This document shows, piece by piece, positions 6,614-16,266 of a DNA stretch of 46,041 nt. Location: positions 1-46,041 of the forward strand of contig CACXUM010000038.1 of assembly GCA_902770835.1 (NCBI GenBank), read 5' to 3'. The stretch's first letter is position 1; each line of letters begins with the position of its first letter. A program made the position numbers and the translations under genes. The notes under the pieces are model-generated. The model did not search any database and was not told the origin of the DNA. It saw nothing but the letters and a program-made list of their open reading frames with translations. This DNA is from an uncultured Bacteroidia bacterium. Lineage in GTDB: Bacteria; Bacteroidota; Bacteroidia; Bacteroidales; F082.

Positions 6614-9600
6614 ATGAAAATCAACACATTGAACAAGTTGAACAAGCGAATCTTGGCCTTTTTCGGGATTTGCCTTGTGATGGCTGCAATTTCGCCGCGT
6701 CTTGCTGCCCAAACCATAGTCAACGCGGATTTCGAGAGTGGCAACACGGGCTTTATCACCGATTATTCCTATACCGCAACGGGCGAAGTGGGCGAGGGGC
6801 ATTATTGCATTGATGTCACTGCACAGGGCCACGGTGGAGGCACTTTGGGCGGTTGGCCTGATATTCGTGGTTATGGCGGTTCGGGCAAGTATATGTTGGC
6901 CAATGGAAAAGGTGGGGCAACTAATCCTACATTGGTGGTTTGGAAGCAAACGGTCAATGTCACTGCCAACACCGATTACATTTTCTCCTGTCAGGTGGTG
7001 AACTTGGCACAGTCCTTTTTCGGCTATAGCCCCAATCCAGCCAAATTGCGGCTGAAAATCAACGGAAGCAATGTGGGTGCCGATTTGACCATCGCGCAAA
7101 ACAACGAGTGGCATGAGTGGTCGAACACATGGAGTAGTGGCAGCGCAACCCAAGCAACTATTGAGATTTATGATGTTTATACGGGCAATTCGGGCCTTGG
7201 CGACGACTTCGGCCTCGACCATTTCCAACTGACCCCACAAGCCACCTACAGCGTGAATGCAGTGGATGACGATGCCTCGGTTTGCTTGTATAGCACAGTT
7301 CAGATTGACATTTTGGCCAACGACATCATCACGCCGAGTGGCCAGCAGTCGGGGGCGACGGTTCAAATCATCCAGAATCCGCAGCATGGCACTGCCACAT
7401 GGAACAACAACACCCGAAAGATTCAATATATGTTTACTGATGCCTCATATTCAGGTGATTTGGATCAATTTAAGTATCGGGTGACGATTCCTCACGGCGA
7501 AATGTCGGAGGCTTGGGTGTATGTGACGACGAGCAAACAACCCAATGTGGGCTGGATTGACCCTCCGGCAACGATTTGCGCAGGCGGCCCTTTGGGAATC
7601 CCTGTGCCAACTGTCGTACCTGCCCAAGGAACAGGGCAATGGGAATACAGCCCAACACAAAATGGTACGTATTCGCCCATTCCTGACCCCAACAACATCC
7701 CGATTTCGATGAATGGCAATTATGTTCGTTTTTCAGCCACCAACGACTGCGGCACGGGTAACAGCAATTCAGTACAAATCTCGGTGACGAATGGCCCGAC
7801 TTTCACAGGGCAAACGCCTCAAGTCCAGCCATTTTGCGCAGGCACCAATTTGACTTTGACCCCTCCCGCTTTCAATGTCAATGGCGCTCCGATTGTTGAA
7901 CAAGGATGGGTGATTTCGCAAACGGAAAACGGTGAGTATCAGCCATTCAGCCTGAACAACATACCTGCTACTTATAACGGTTGGTACATTTGCTACATGG
8001 TGGAAAGCAGTTGTGGTAGCATCTACAGCACCCCAAAACGGCAGTTGGTGGTGAATGTTGCGCCCGATGTTACGGGGACGCTGGCAGCACCCGAGGCCAT
8101 TTGTGCCGGCGAAGACTTGAGCCTGACCATTCCGACTTATTCAGGCAATGGCACAGGTTCATGGGAAATTTGCCAAACGCAAAACGGAACTTTCCAAACC
8201 TTTAATCCTCAGAATGTTCCATCGACTTACAACAATTGGTATATCCATTACAAGGTGAGCAACGATTGCGGCAGCGATGTGAGCGATGCAGTGCAAATCC
8301 ATGTGAACGACGCGCCCACCATTGCCACACCTGCTACGCCACAAGCCATTTGCGCTGGCTATAGTTTCAACTTGATCACACCCACCATCCAAAACAACGG
8401 CTCTAATGTCACGAGTCAAGGGTGGCAAATCTACCTCAACGGTTCATGGCAAACTTTGACAAACAGCAATATCCCATATAGTTATAATGGTTGCAATATC
8501 CGTTATTTCGCTGAGAATGATTGCGGTACGACCAATAGTGCCAGCGTTCAAGTCACGGTGAACGATGAGCCACTTGTCGGGGCCATCACTGCACCTTCGG
8601 GCATTTGCGCAGGCGAGTCCTTCTCCTTGACTGCCCCGACCGTGGATTGGCGGCACACCAACCAAGGCACGGGCAGTTGGGAAATCGCACCGACCTCATC
8701 AGGAGAGTTTACCGCATTGAACAACAATAACATACCTTTCATTTACAACGGCTATTACATCCGCTACAAAGCCGTCAACGGGTGCGGAACTGCTTATTCG
8801 TCCAATGTTGTGCAGGTGACGGTGTATTCCAACGCCCCGACCTATGACACCATTACGGCTTGTGATGTTTATCAATGGAACGGCCAGAATTGCAACCATA
8901 CGGGTGACTATCAGGCCAATGTGCAATCGCCCGAAGGATGCCAGATTGTGGCGCACCTGCATTTTATTATGAGCGATGCCTACACGGAAACGCAAACCGT
9001 TTCGGAATGTGGTGCCTACTATTGGCCAAAGAATGGTGTAACATACAATGCTTCAGGAAATTATGAATATACCGTGGAAAGCGGGAATCCATTGGTCTGC
9101 GACAGCATTTTCACGCTGAACCTGACCATCAACAATGCGCCTGAAATCTTGGGAAGCCTCGCTGCACCCAATGCGGTTTGTGCGGGCAGTGCGTTGCAGG
9201 TGACCGCCCCTCAATATGCAATGAATCATGCCAATGGAGGCGATGCCCACTGGGAGTATGCCTCTTCTCCCAACGGGCCTTTCACCGCTTTCGACCCCAC
9301 GACGAATAACCTTGGCTATGGCAACTATTACCTGCGTTTCGCGGTTGTCAACGATTGCGATGAGGCCTACAGCAACATGGTTCCCTTCAGGGTGAACGAC
9401 AAGCCGGAGGTGCAGGGACATCTCGGGGCGTTCCAAGTTTGCGAAGGCAGTCCGCTCGACCTGCCAAATGTGAATGTGATTTGGAAAAACGAGAGCGGCG
9501 ACATGCGCATTCGCGAATGGCAGATGGCCACCACGCAAAACGGTGGTTATGAGCCATTTGACTCTACTATGGTGATGCAGTCCAACTTCAATGGCTATTG

Positions 9601-11272
9601 GATAAAGTTTGTGGCGCGAAACAATTGCGGCGAGGATTTCATTGGCCCCGTGATGATTACCGTCCTGACGGTTGAAGACCAGTGGCTTGAAACCATCACG
9701 GCCTGCGATGCCTATACGATTCCTGAGACAGGCGAAGTTATAACGCAAAGTCAAACAGTTGAATATGAGATTTTTGAACCATGCTATCACATCGTTCACC
9801 AACCTGTTGAAATCAATTACAGCAACCATGTGACGGATTCTATCACTTGGTGCCATGAGGAGTATGTTTGGAACGGAATGACCTTCTACCATTCCGACCA
9901 AACACAATTTGCCACCATTACCCTGAGCAATCAGTTTGGCTGCGATAGCATTGTGGATTTGAAACTCAGTTTTGACGATTATGCCTCTTATACCCACAAC
10001 AGAATCGGTTGCGATTCTTACGTTTGGGAAATGAAACCTGACCAAGTCTATACCGAAAGCGCAAGAGATTCGTTGTTTGTGCCCGCTGCCAATCCCGAAG
10101 ATTGCGACACTTGGTATTATCTTGAACTTACCTTGGGCAATACAACTCTCATTGATGGCGGCACCATGACGGAGTGCAGCGGTTTCGTTTGGCATGGCGT
10201 TCCTTATTATGAGGATGCGGTGGTGTATGATTCCTTGCAGACGGCGGTCACCCATTGCGACAGCATCATTGCTTATCAGTTGAACATCATCCCGCCGGTC
10301 ACGGGTGAGGAAAGCATCGTTTCGTGTCACGAGATTTGGTGGAACGGCCAATGGTGCGATGAAGAACGTGATTATTATCACACTTTCCAGTCGCAACAAG
10401 GCTGCGATAGTATTGTCACCATGCACTTTAGCCTTACGCCTGAGATAGTGAAACAATTGGATACCTTGGCTTGCGAGGCTTTTTCGTGGTATGGCTATTA
10501 TTTCAGTGAGAATGGGCAAGCCTCACACACTTTCCTGACCCCAGCCGGCTGCGACAGCACGGTCTATTTGAATGTGAGTTTCCTCCAAGCGGATATTCTT
10601 GATGATGAGCCAGTCTCGGCGTGCAACTCGTACACCTTCCATGGGATTACCTACGGGCCGGGCATCCACGAAATCTACCATGATACCGTGTTTGCACCAA
10701 ACGGGTGCATCAGCGAGATACAATTGCTGAACCTGACCGTTAAGGATTCGGAGCAGATGGGAACCATTTCAGGTGCCTCGTCGGTGTATGTGGCTTCCAA
10801 CCTGATTAGCGGCATTTATCGCTACGAGATTGACATGACGGGCTTGACAGACTCCGTTTCTTGGTCGCTGTCCAATTCGGATTGGCAGATTGTGGAATCG
10901 GGAAGCGGTTTCTGCCGCGTTTTGGTCACAACGCCGGGAACCGCCATCCTGACAGCCCATTTCCAAGTGGAGGAATGTGGCGAGATGGAGCGCACTTTCG
11001 TCATCAATGCGGGCTTCTTCGATGTGGAGGAGATGGAAGGCCGGCAGGTGCAGGTCTATCCCAACCCGACCAAGGGAACGGTACACATCGAGGCCGAAGG
11101 CATCGAGAGCGTCCGTCTGACGAACATGATGGGCCAAGTGCTTGAAATGCGCGAATTTGGCCGCGCCGACAGCATCGAATTGAACCTCAGCGGCTATGTG
11201 CTGTCTGTGTATCTGCTTGAAATCAAGACGGCCTACGGTGTGGTGAAACGGCGCGTGGTGGTGTGCAGGTAA
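6614..11272 (+). CDS. Giant T9SS-exported repeat protein (Ig-like and Cys-rich repeats)
   Basis: 1552 residues. Signal peptide 1-32 (ILAFFGICLVMAAI, cleavage after RLAAQ). A jelly-roll, carbohydrate-binding-like module (about 33-205: NADFESGNTGF ... DDFGLDHFQL) is followed by a cadherin-like/Big module (about 207-300, NDII...GTATWN). Ig-like repeats of about 75-90 residues follow (about 311-736 and 840-1010) with the pattern ICAG...SWEI...NIPxxYNGxYIRYKxxNxCG. Blocks at about 740-835 and 1029-1375 carry the Bacteroidales Cys repeat (ACDxYxWNG ... GCDSIVxLxL). The tail (VYPNPTKG, LTNMMGQVLEM, RRVVVCR) is a type A T9SS sorting domain. It is probably a large surface filament or adhesin. ATG 6614 is chosen because it starts the signal peptide; the upstream in-frame extension overlaps the NUDIX gene. 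Confidence 0.87.
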   Translation: MKINTLNKLNKRILAFFGICLVMAAISPRLAAQTIVNADFESGNTGFITDYSYTATGEVGEGHYCIDVTAQGHGGGTLGGWPDIRGYGGSGKYMLANGKGGATNPTLVVWKQTVNVTANTDYIFSCQVVNLAQSFFGYSPNPAKLRLKINGSNVGADLTIAQNNEWHEWSNTWSSGSATQATIEIYDVYTGNSGLGDDFGLDHFQLTPQATYSVNAVDDDASVCLYSTVQIDILANDIITPSGQQSGATVQIIQNPQHGTATWNNNTRKIQYMFTDASYSGDLDQFKYRVTIPHGEMSEAWVYVTTSKQPNVGWIDPPATICAGGPLGIPVPTVVPAQGTGQWEYSPTQNGTYSPIPDPNNIPISMNGNYVRFSATNDCGTGNSNSVQISVTNGPTFTGQTPQVQPFCAGTNLTLTPPAFNVNGAPIVEQGWVISQTENGEYQPFSLNNIPATYNGWYICYMVESSCGSIYSTPKRQLVVNVAPDVTGTLAAPEAICAGEDLSLTIPTYSGNGTGSWEICQTQNGTFQTFNPQNVPSTYNNWYIHYKVSNDCGSDVSDAVQIHVNDAPTIATPATPQAICAGYSFNLITPTIQNNGSNVTSQGWQIYLNGSWQTLTNSNIPYSYNGCNIRYFAENDCGTTNSASVQVTVNDEPLVGAITAPSGICAGESFSLTAPTVDWRHTNQGTGSWEIAPTSSGEFTALNNNNIPFIYNGYYIRYKAVNGCGTAYSSNVVQVTVYSNAPTYDTITACDVYQWNGQNCNHTGDYQANVQSPEGCQIVAHLHFIMSDAYTETQTVSECGAYYWPKNGVTYNASGNYEYTVESGNPLVCDSIFTLNLTINNAPEILGSLAAPNAVCAGSALQVTAPQYAMNHANGGDAHWEYASSPNGPFTAFDPTTNNLGYGNYYLRFAVVNDCDEAYSNMVPFRVNDKPEVQGHLGAFQVCEGSPLDLPNVNVIWKNESGDMRIREWQMATTQNGGYEPFDSTMVMQSNFNGYWIKFVARNNCGEDFIGPVMITVLTVEDQWLETITACDAYTIPETGEVITQSQTVEYEIFEPCYHIVHQPVEINYSNHVTDSITWCHEEYVWNGMTFYHSDQTQFATITLSNQFGCDSIVDLKLSFDDYASYTHNRIGCDSYVWEMKPDQVYTESARDSLFVPAANPEDCDTWYYLELTLGNTTLIDGGTMTECSGFVWHGVPYYEDAVVYDSLQTAVTHCDSIIAYQLNIIPPVTGEESIVSCHEIWWNGQWCDEERDYYHTFQSQQGCDSIVTMHFSLTPEIVKQLDTLACEAFSWYGYYFSENGQASHTFLTPAGCDSTVYLNVSFLQADILDDEPVSACNSYTFHGITYGPGIHEIYHDTVFAPNGCISEIQLLNLTVKDSEQMGTISGASSVYVASNLISGIYRYEIDMTGLTDSVSWSLSNSDWQIVESGSGFCRVLVTTPGTAILTAHFQVEECGEMERTFVINAGFFDVEEMEGRQVQVYPNPTKGTVHIEAEGIESVRLTNMMGQVLEMREFGRADSIELNLSGYVLSVYLLEIKTAYGVVKRRVVVCR

Positions 11273-11289
11273 GGTTGTCGAAAAATGTT

Positions 11290-11319
11290 TTGAATTGAAC
11301 AAAAAAGATAGTAATTTTG
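11290..11319 (+). promoter_or_regulatory. Bacteroidota-type promoter of the first AAA-nuclease gene
   Basis: TTG 11290-11292 and TAATTTTG 11312-11319 with 19-nt spacing. It begins 18 nt after the stop of the preceding adhesin and shows that the ATG at 11346, not the TTG at 11295, is the start. Confidence 0.7.
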
Positions 11320-11345
11320 CAGTCCAACAAAACAATCGCTTCAAT

Positions 11346-12923
11346 ATGCTGAAACTGCCCATAGGAATACAGAGTTTTGAAAGCCTTAGAACAGAAGGCT
11401 ATGCCTACGCCGACAAGACCAAACTCGTTTATGGCCTCAGCCAAAACGGAAGGTATGTATTCCTTTCCCGTCCGCGACGTTTCGGGAAAAGTCTGTTGCT
11501 TTCAACTTTAAAAGCCTATTTCCAAGGGAAAAAGGAACTCTTTGAAGGGCTGGCCATTGCCGGATTGGAGCAGTCGTGGGAAACATATCCCGTCCTTTAT
11601 ATTGACCTGAATGTGGGGCTATATACCTCCACGGAAGGCCTTGGGGAAGCACTCAATTCCAACCTTTCCATTTTGGAAAAAACATACGGCGTCGCAAAGG
11701 AAACGAATGACAACGCCCAACGTTTCAGGGACCTCATCTGGTATCTTGCCACCAAAACCGGAAAGAAAGTCGTCATCCTTGTCGACGAATACGACAAACC
11801 TTTGCTTCAGGCCATCGACAACGAGCCGCTGCAACAGGAATATCGTAACATCCTGAAAGCGTTTTACAGCAACCTGAAGACCTGCGACGAATACATCCGC
11901 TTCGCCATGCTCACAGGGGTTTCGAAGTTCTCGAAAATCAGTCTTTTCAGCGATTTGAACAACCTGACGGACATTTCTTTGGATGAACGTTACGCCGACA
12001 TTTGCGGCCTCACTGCCGAAGAAATTGAAAGGACTTTCGACGATTATCTTGAAATCTTTGCCCAAAGAGAAGGCACCGACAAGGCCACCGTCATGGAAGA
12101 AATGCGAAAGATGTATGACGGCTACCATTTCTCAAAGAGCGCATCGAAAGACATGTATAATCCATTCAGTGTGCTTAACGCATTGGATAAATGTGACTTC
12201 GATAATTACTGGTTTTCGACAGGTACGCCCACTTTCCTCATCAAATTGCTGCAAAGCGGCGACTACGACTTGCGGGACTTTTCCGAAGGGAAATTATGGG
12301 CAAGCGACCTTGCAGCCAAGGAGAGTTTGAAACAGGAGCCTATTGCCATGTTCTATCAAACTGGTTACCTGACAATTAAAGGATATGACAAGGAACTTGG
12401 AATGTTCCATCTTGGCTTCCCTAACCGCGAGGTGGAGCAGAGTTTCCTCAAATTCCTGTTGCCACGTTTCACGGGTAATAACGATAACCGTTCCTCGGTT
12501 TTCATTGGGCGATTCGTGCTCGACCTTCGCAACGGCGACATCGAAAGTTTCCTGACGCGGATGAAATCGTTCTTTGCCAATACGCCTTACGAGCTGATTC
12601 GCGACTTGGAGAACCACTACCAGAATGTGATGTTCACCATCTGCCGGCTGTTGGGCTATTACACCCAAGCCGAATATCACACCTCAAGCGGACGCATTGA
12701 CATGGTGGTGAAAGCACAACAATACACCTACGTCTTTGAGTTCAAGTTCAACAAGACGGCAAAGGAAGCGTTGGAGCAAATTAACAAAAAAGACTATCCT
12801 CTGCCGTTCAGTGCCGACGGACAAAAACTAATCAAAATCGGCCTTAATTTCTCAAAAGAAACCAACAATATTGATGATTTTGTTTGGGAAACTGAGAACG
12901 AAGAAAAACCTAACGACTTATGA
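11346..12923 (+). CDS. AAA-ATPase-like protein with C-terminal PD-(D/E)XK nuclease domain
   Basis: 525 residues of the large AAA_like/PDDEXK_9 family (once DUF1703), heavily expanded in Bacteroidota and Clostridia. The N-terminus IGIQSFESLRTEGYAYADKT is the family hallmark. The Walker A-like FLSRPRRFGKSLL lies at about 39-51 (RFGKS replaces classical GxxxxGKS), and Walker B VVILVDEYDKPL at about 142-153. The C-terminus has GRIDMVV then YVFEFKF (about 448-469), which supplies the D...ExK of a PD-(D/E)XK fold. The biological role is unknown; nucleic-acid transactions or defence are suggested but not shown. It has its own promoter and a 4-nt ATGA overlap with the next T9SS gene, so the two are translationally coupled. 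A paralog lies at 29649-31244. Confidence 0.85.
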   Translation: MLKLPIGIQSFESLRTEGYAYADKTKLVYGLSQNGRYVFLSRPRRFGKSLLLSTLKAYFQGKKELFEGLAIAGLEQSWETYPVLYIDLNVGLYTSTEGLGEALNSNLSILEKTYGVAKETNDNAQRFRDLIWYLATKTGKKVVILVDEYDKPLLQAIDNEPLQQEYRNILKAFYSNLKTCDEYIRFAMLTGVSKFSKISLFSDLNNLTDISLDERYADICGLTAEEIERTFDDYLEIFAQREGTDKATVMEEMRKMYDGYHFSKSASKDMYNPFSVLNALDKCDFDNYWFSTGTPTFLIKLLQSGDYDLRDFSEGKLWASDLAAKESLKQEPIAMFYQTGYLTIKGYDKELGMFHLGFPNREVEQSFLKFLLPRFTGNNDNRSSVFIGRFVLDLRNGDIESFLTRMKSFFANTPYELIRDLENHYQNVMFTICRLLGYYTQAEYHTSSGRIDMVVKAQQYTYVFEFKFNKTAKEALEQINKKDYPLPFSADGQKLIKIGLNFSKETNNIDDFVWETENEEKPNDL

Positions 12924-15574
12924 AACACCGATTCTCTTTCGTATTAGCATTGTTTTTTGGCCTTGTGGTAACCGCATTGAGCCAACCCGTTACCATCACT
13001 CCGCCGTCGGCCACCATCGATCCGGGTCAGTCGGTGACTTTGACCGCTTCGGGAGCTATGTATTACCAATGGTCGCCTGCCACGGGACTTTCGACTACTG
13101 AAGGGCCAGTCACGGTGGCTTCGCCCGCTGTGACGACCACCTACACTTGCGAGGGCTATGCCCCGGGCGCGGAAAGCGTGGTGAACGGCGACTTTAGCCA
13201 AGGCAACACGGGTTTCACTTCGGCCTACGAATACAACTCCAACCTTTGGAACGAAGGCACCTATTACGTGGACTCCGATGCCAGCTTGCATCATGAGAAC
13301 TTTCACGGCTACGGTCACGGCGACAACGGCAACTTTATGATGGTCAATGGTGCCATCAGTCCGGGCACCAATGTATGGACGGAGCAAATCACCGTGGCTC
13401 CCAACAAGTATTATGCGTTCTCCACATGGGCCTGCACCTTGGCGGGAGGCGCATCGCAAGTGGCGCGGCTCCAGTTCAGCATCAACGGCAATCAAATCGG
13501 CGATATTTTCTCTGCCCCTAATCAGACAATGGTTTGGCAACAATTCTACGAACTATGGTACAGCGGCAACTCCACCTCTGCCACCATCACCATCCTGAAC
13601 CAAAACACAGGCGGCGATGGCAACGACTTCGGCTTGGACGACATTTCGTTCCGCGAACTCGTTCTCGTTGGTAGTCCGACCTGCACGGTTTATGTGGGTT
13701 CCATGAGTGCCACGGCCACTGCCGACGACACGGAACTTTGCGAAGGCGAATCGACTACGCTCCATGCCTTGCCTACGGGCGGTAGCGGCAATTACAGTTA
13801 CAGTTGGACACCCGCCAACAGTTTGACCAATCCCAACGGTCAGCATCCTGTGGCTACGCCTCCTGTAGGTACAACCACCTATTCTTGCCAAATCACCGAC
13901 AATGGTTGGGGCGGTTCGCAAAATGTCAGTGTTACCCTTGTGGTGCATCCCAACGAGGAGGAGCATGAGTATGAAACCATTTGCGAAGGCGATACTTACG
14001 ACTTTTATGGTCAAATGGTCAGTCTTCCAAACCTGTATGAACATCACGAGCAAACCCAATTTGGTTGCGACAAGACCATCTATTTGCATCTGGACAATTG
14101 GTCAACATACGACGAGATTACCATCACCGCTTACATCTGTTCAGGCGAGAGTTACAATTTCTATGGCACTGAATACAGCCAGTCGTGCCAAGAGGCCTAC
14201 ACCGACCAAAGCATCCACGGTTGCGACAGCATCGTCCGCCTCAATCTGACGGTCTATCCGCCCAACGACACTACATTGGTTGACCCGAGCATCTGTATAG
14301 GCCAGAGCTATAATTTCCACGGAACACTTTACGACCAAGACGGCCAAATCGCCTATTTCGACACCATCGACAACAACGGCTGCCTGAAGGTGGAGAAGTT
14401 GGTGCTCACCGTTGACGAGTACCAAATGCCGCCCGTTGTGAACCAATACGAGTGCTACGAACATGGCTCAACGCCTTCGTGGTATTGGGACAAGACAGGA
14501 ACGACCTACCATGAAGACACTTACGACGAAATCATTCTCGACGACCCCAACGGCGGCTGTCCCATCAAGCATAGGCTGAACCTGAAATTCCATGAGGAAT
14601 ACTACAATGAGGAGAACAAGACGGCTTGCGTGGAATACTATTGGCCCATCACGGGGCAGACTTATACGGAAAGCCAAAACGGCATCACAAGAACCTTCCA
14701 TTATGCCTTTGGTGATGTGGAATGTGACAGCACATACGTCCTCAATTTGACCATCGCCGATTATGAAACGGTGGAATTTACCGTTGGGGATGACGAGAAT
14801 TGCAACAGCTACTTTTGGGACCCGCAGGGACTTCCTTATACGACAGAAGATGCTTACGACCCTGAAAACCATGTTTATACAGAGTCAGGCGATTATCACA
14901 GAACCTACCAGAACCAGATGGGATGCGACAGCGTTGTCACTGTCCATGTCGATTTTGAATACACGCCCCATCCGACCGACATCTACCCGATGGATGAGGC
15001 AAACACGGCGCCGCATTGGGTGGTGACGGCCACCGAGTTCCAAATCAACGATTACGATTTCCACCTTTGGGACACCAATCCGCATTGCTCGTGGGATACT
15101 GTTTATTGGAGTTTCGACAAGCCCTTGCAGTGGGTGCTTGAGCCTTTTGGGGAACGCGGGAAATGCTGCAAGGTGTATGTGCTTGAGCATGAGAATGATA
15201 CCATTTGGCTGAGTGCCCGTGCCATCAACCGTTGTGCGCCTGAAGGAGGCGTTGAGCAACGGTATTGGTTCGTTTGCTCCTTCTATGGAGTGGACGAAAA
15301 CGGTCCTGCGTCAGGCTCGGAGGCCTTCGGCTTCAGTGTCGTTCCGAATCCCAACAATGGGCAAATGACGCTTCATTTTGAGCGTCTTACTGGCAAAATT
15401 AATGTCAAAGTCTATGACATGAGAGGCGAGTTGGTTGATAATTTCCAGACCTATAACGGATTGGAAATGAACACAATGCACTATGAAATGAAAGGAAATG
15501 CCGACGGCATCTATTTCTTCGTGGCCACGGGCAAGGAAGGCACTGTGGCACGAAAAGTGGTTGTCGGCAGATAA
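12920..15574 (+). CDS. T9SS-exported surface protein with jelly-roll and Cys repeats
   Basis: 884 residues. Signal peptide about 1-21 (FVLALFFGLVVTALSQ). A PKD/Ig-like segment (about 22-78) precedes a jelly-roll module (about 80-245, NGDFSQGNTGF ... NDFGLDDISF). That module is clearly related to the N-terminal module of the 6614-11272 protein. A second Ig-like unit (about 255-345) and Cys repeats (about 350-690, TICEGDTYDFYG ... GCDSIVRLNLTV) follow. A type A T9SS sorting domain ends the protein (VVPNPNNGQMTLHF, GIYFFVATGKEG, KVVVGR). Start ATG 12920 overlaps the stop of the AAA-nuclease gene by 4 nt. A lipoprotein gene follows 10 nt downstream, suggesting one operon. The role is inferred to be adhesion or a surface scaffold. 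Confidence 0.85.
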   Translation: MKHRFSFVLALFFGLVVTALSQPVTITPPSATIDPGQSVTLTASGAMYYQWSPATGLSTTEGPVTVASPAVTTTYTCEGYAPGAESVVNGDFSQGNTGFTSAYEYNSNLWNEGTYYVDSDASLHHENFHGYGHGDNGNFMMVNGAISPGTNVWTEQITVAPNKYYAFSTWACTLAGGASQVARLQFSINGNQIGDIFSAPNQTMVWQQFYELWYSGNSTSATITILNQNTGGDGNDFGLDDISFRELVLVGSPTCTVYVGSMSATATADDTELCEGESTTLHALPTGGSGNYSYSWTPANSLTNPNGQHPVATPPVGTTTYSCQITDNGWGGSQNVSVTLVVHPNEEEHEYETICEGDTYDFYGQMVSLPNLYEHHEQTQFGCDKTIYLHLDNWSTYDEITITAYICSGESYNFYGTEYSQSCQEAYTDQSIHGCDSIVRLNLTVYPPNDTTLVDPSICIGQSYNFHGTLYDQDGQIAYFDTIDNNGCLKVEKLVLTVDEYQMPPVVNQYECYEHGSTPSWYWDKTGTTYHEDTYDEIILDDPNGGCPIKHRLNLKFHEEYYNEENKTACVEYYWPITGQTYTESQNGITRTFHYAFGDVECDSTYVLNLTIADYETVEFTVGDDENCNSYFWDPQGLPYTTEDAYDPENHVYTESGDYHRTYQNQMGCDSVVTVHVDFEYTPHPTDIYPMDEANTAPHWVVTATEFQINDYDFHLWDTNPHCSWDTVYWSFDKPLQWVLEPFGERGKCCKVYVLEHENDTIWLSARAINRCAPEGGVEQRYWFVCSFYGVDENGPASGSEAFGFSVVPNPNNGQMTLHFERLTGKINVKVYDMRGELVDNFQTYNGLEMNTMHYEMKGNADGIYFFVATGKEGTVARKVVVGR

Positions 15575-15584
15575 AACATTGACT

Positions 15585-16256
15585 ATGAAGAAGAAAAACA
15601 TCATTTTGGGTTTGGGGTTGTTTTTGGCGGTAGGTTTGGCCCTAAGTTCATGCACCAAAAACGATGACAGCACTATTGTTCCCATTGGCACTGAGGATTA
15701 TGTAAAACCTTTTACATCGGTTGTGGATTTGGTTTTTTCGTCGGTTCCCGAAGCGACAAAGACCCAGTTTTTGCAAGACTTTGGCGACCTTCCCGACGGT
15801 CCCGTGCCGCCCAAGATTGAGGGCAGTTTCAAAATGAGTCCCAAGCAGCGTGTGGCTACCAATACAAGTTTGCCCGTGCCAGCGTTTGAACAACCTGACC
15901 TGTTGCTGCGTTTCTCAAATCAGCACAATGAGTTGATTCAGTTGGACTTGAACGAATCTACTGAGAACTTCTCAGATACGGTGTTTGTTCGCGGCAACGA
16001 CAATGCCTTTACCGTTTATTTCATTGAGAACAAGGCTTATGAGGTGCCGCTGGGCGGGGCAGTGTATCATGTCAAGATGGAGCGTGGTGTCATTATGAAA
16101 GGTAAAATGACCGACAGGGGAATTTCAGATTTCCGTTATGCCACCATTGTCAAGAAGGCCGAGGATGACTCAGGCGGCCTCATTGACCAGTATGATAGCG
16201 GTACTTATTTCATTTATAAAGACGGCGATGGCGTGGCCGAAAAATTCGATTGGTAA
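15585..16256 (+). CDS. Lipoprotein of unknown function
   Basis: 223 residues. The N-terminus MKKKNIILGL...GLALSSCTKN has a lipobox (ALSSC, Cys23), so lipidation and membrane anchoring are expected. Acidic residues right after the Cys (KNDDS) are compatible with surface export of a Bacteroidota lipoprotein, but the match is not strong. The mature part is polar and probably beta-rich (LLRFSNQHNELIQLDL, TVFVRGNDNAFTVYFIENKAY). I recognise no domain. It sits 10 nt after the T9SS gene and 10 nt before an outer-membrane barrel gene, so it is probably made with both. ATG 15585 is the start because it opens the signal peptide. Confidence 0.75.
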   Translation: MKKKNIILGLGLFLAVGLALSSCTKNDDSTIVPIGTEDYVKPFTSVVDLVFSSVPEATKTQFLQDFGDLPDGPVPPKIEGSFKMSPKQRVATNTSLPVPAFEQPDLLLRFSNQHNELIQLDLNESTENFSDTVFVRGNDNAFTVYFIENKAYEVPLGGAVYHVKMERGVIMKGKMTDRGISDFRYATIVKKAEDDSGGLIDQYDSGTYFIYKDGDGVAEKFDW

Positions 16257-16266
16257 ATTTGGCGTT

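Noticed and set aside
9053-10519. Long open frame of 488 codons on the minus strand
   Set aside because: It lies wholly inside the T9SS gene on the plus strand, has low-complexity composition and no recognisable domain or signal; it is an antisense shadow of biased codon use.
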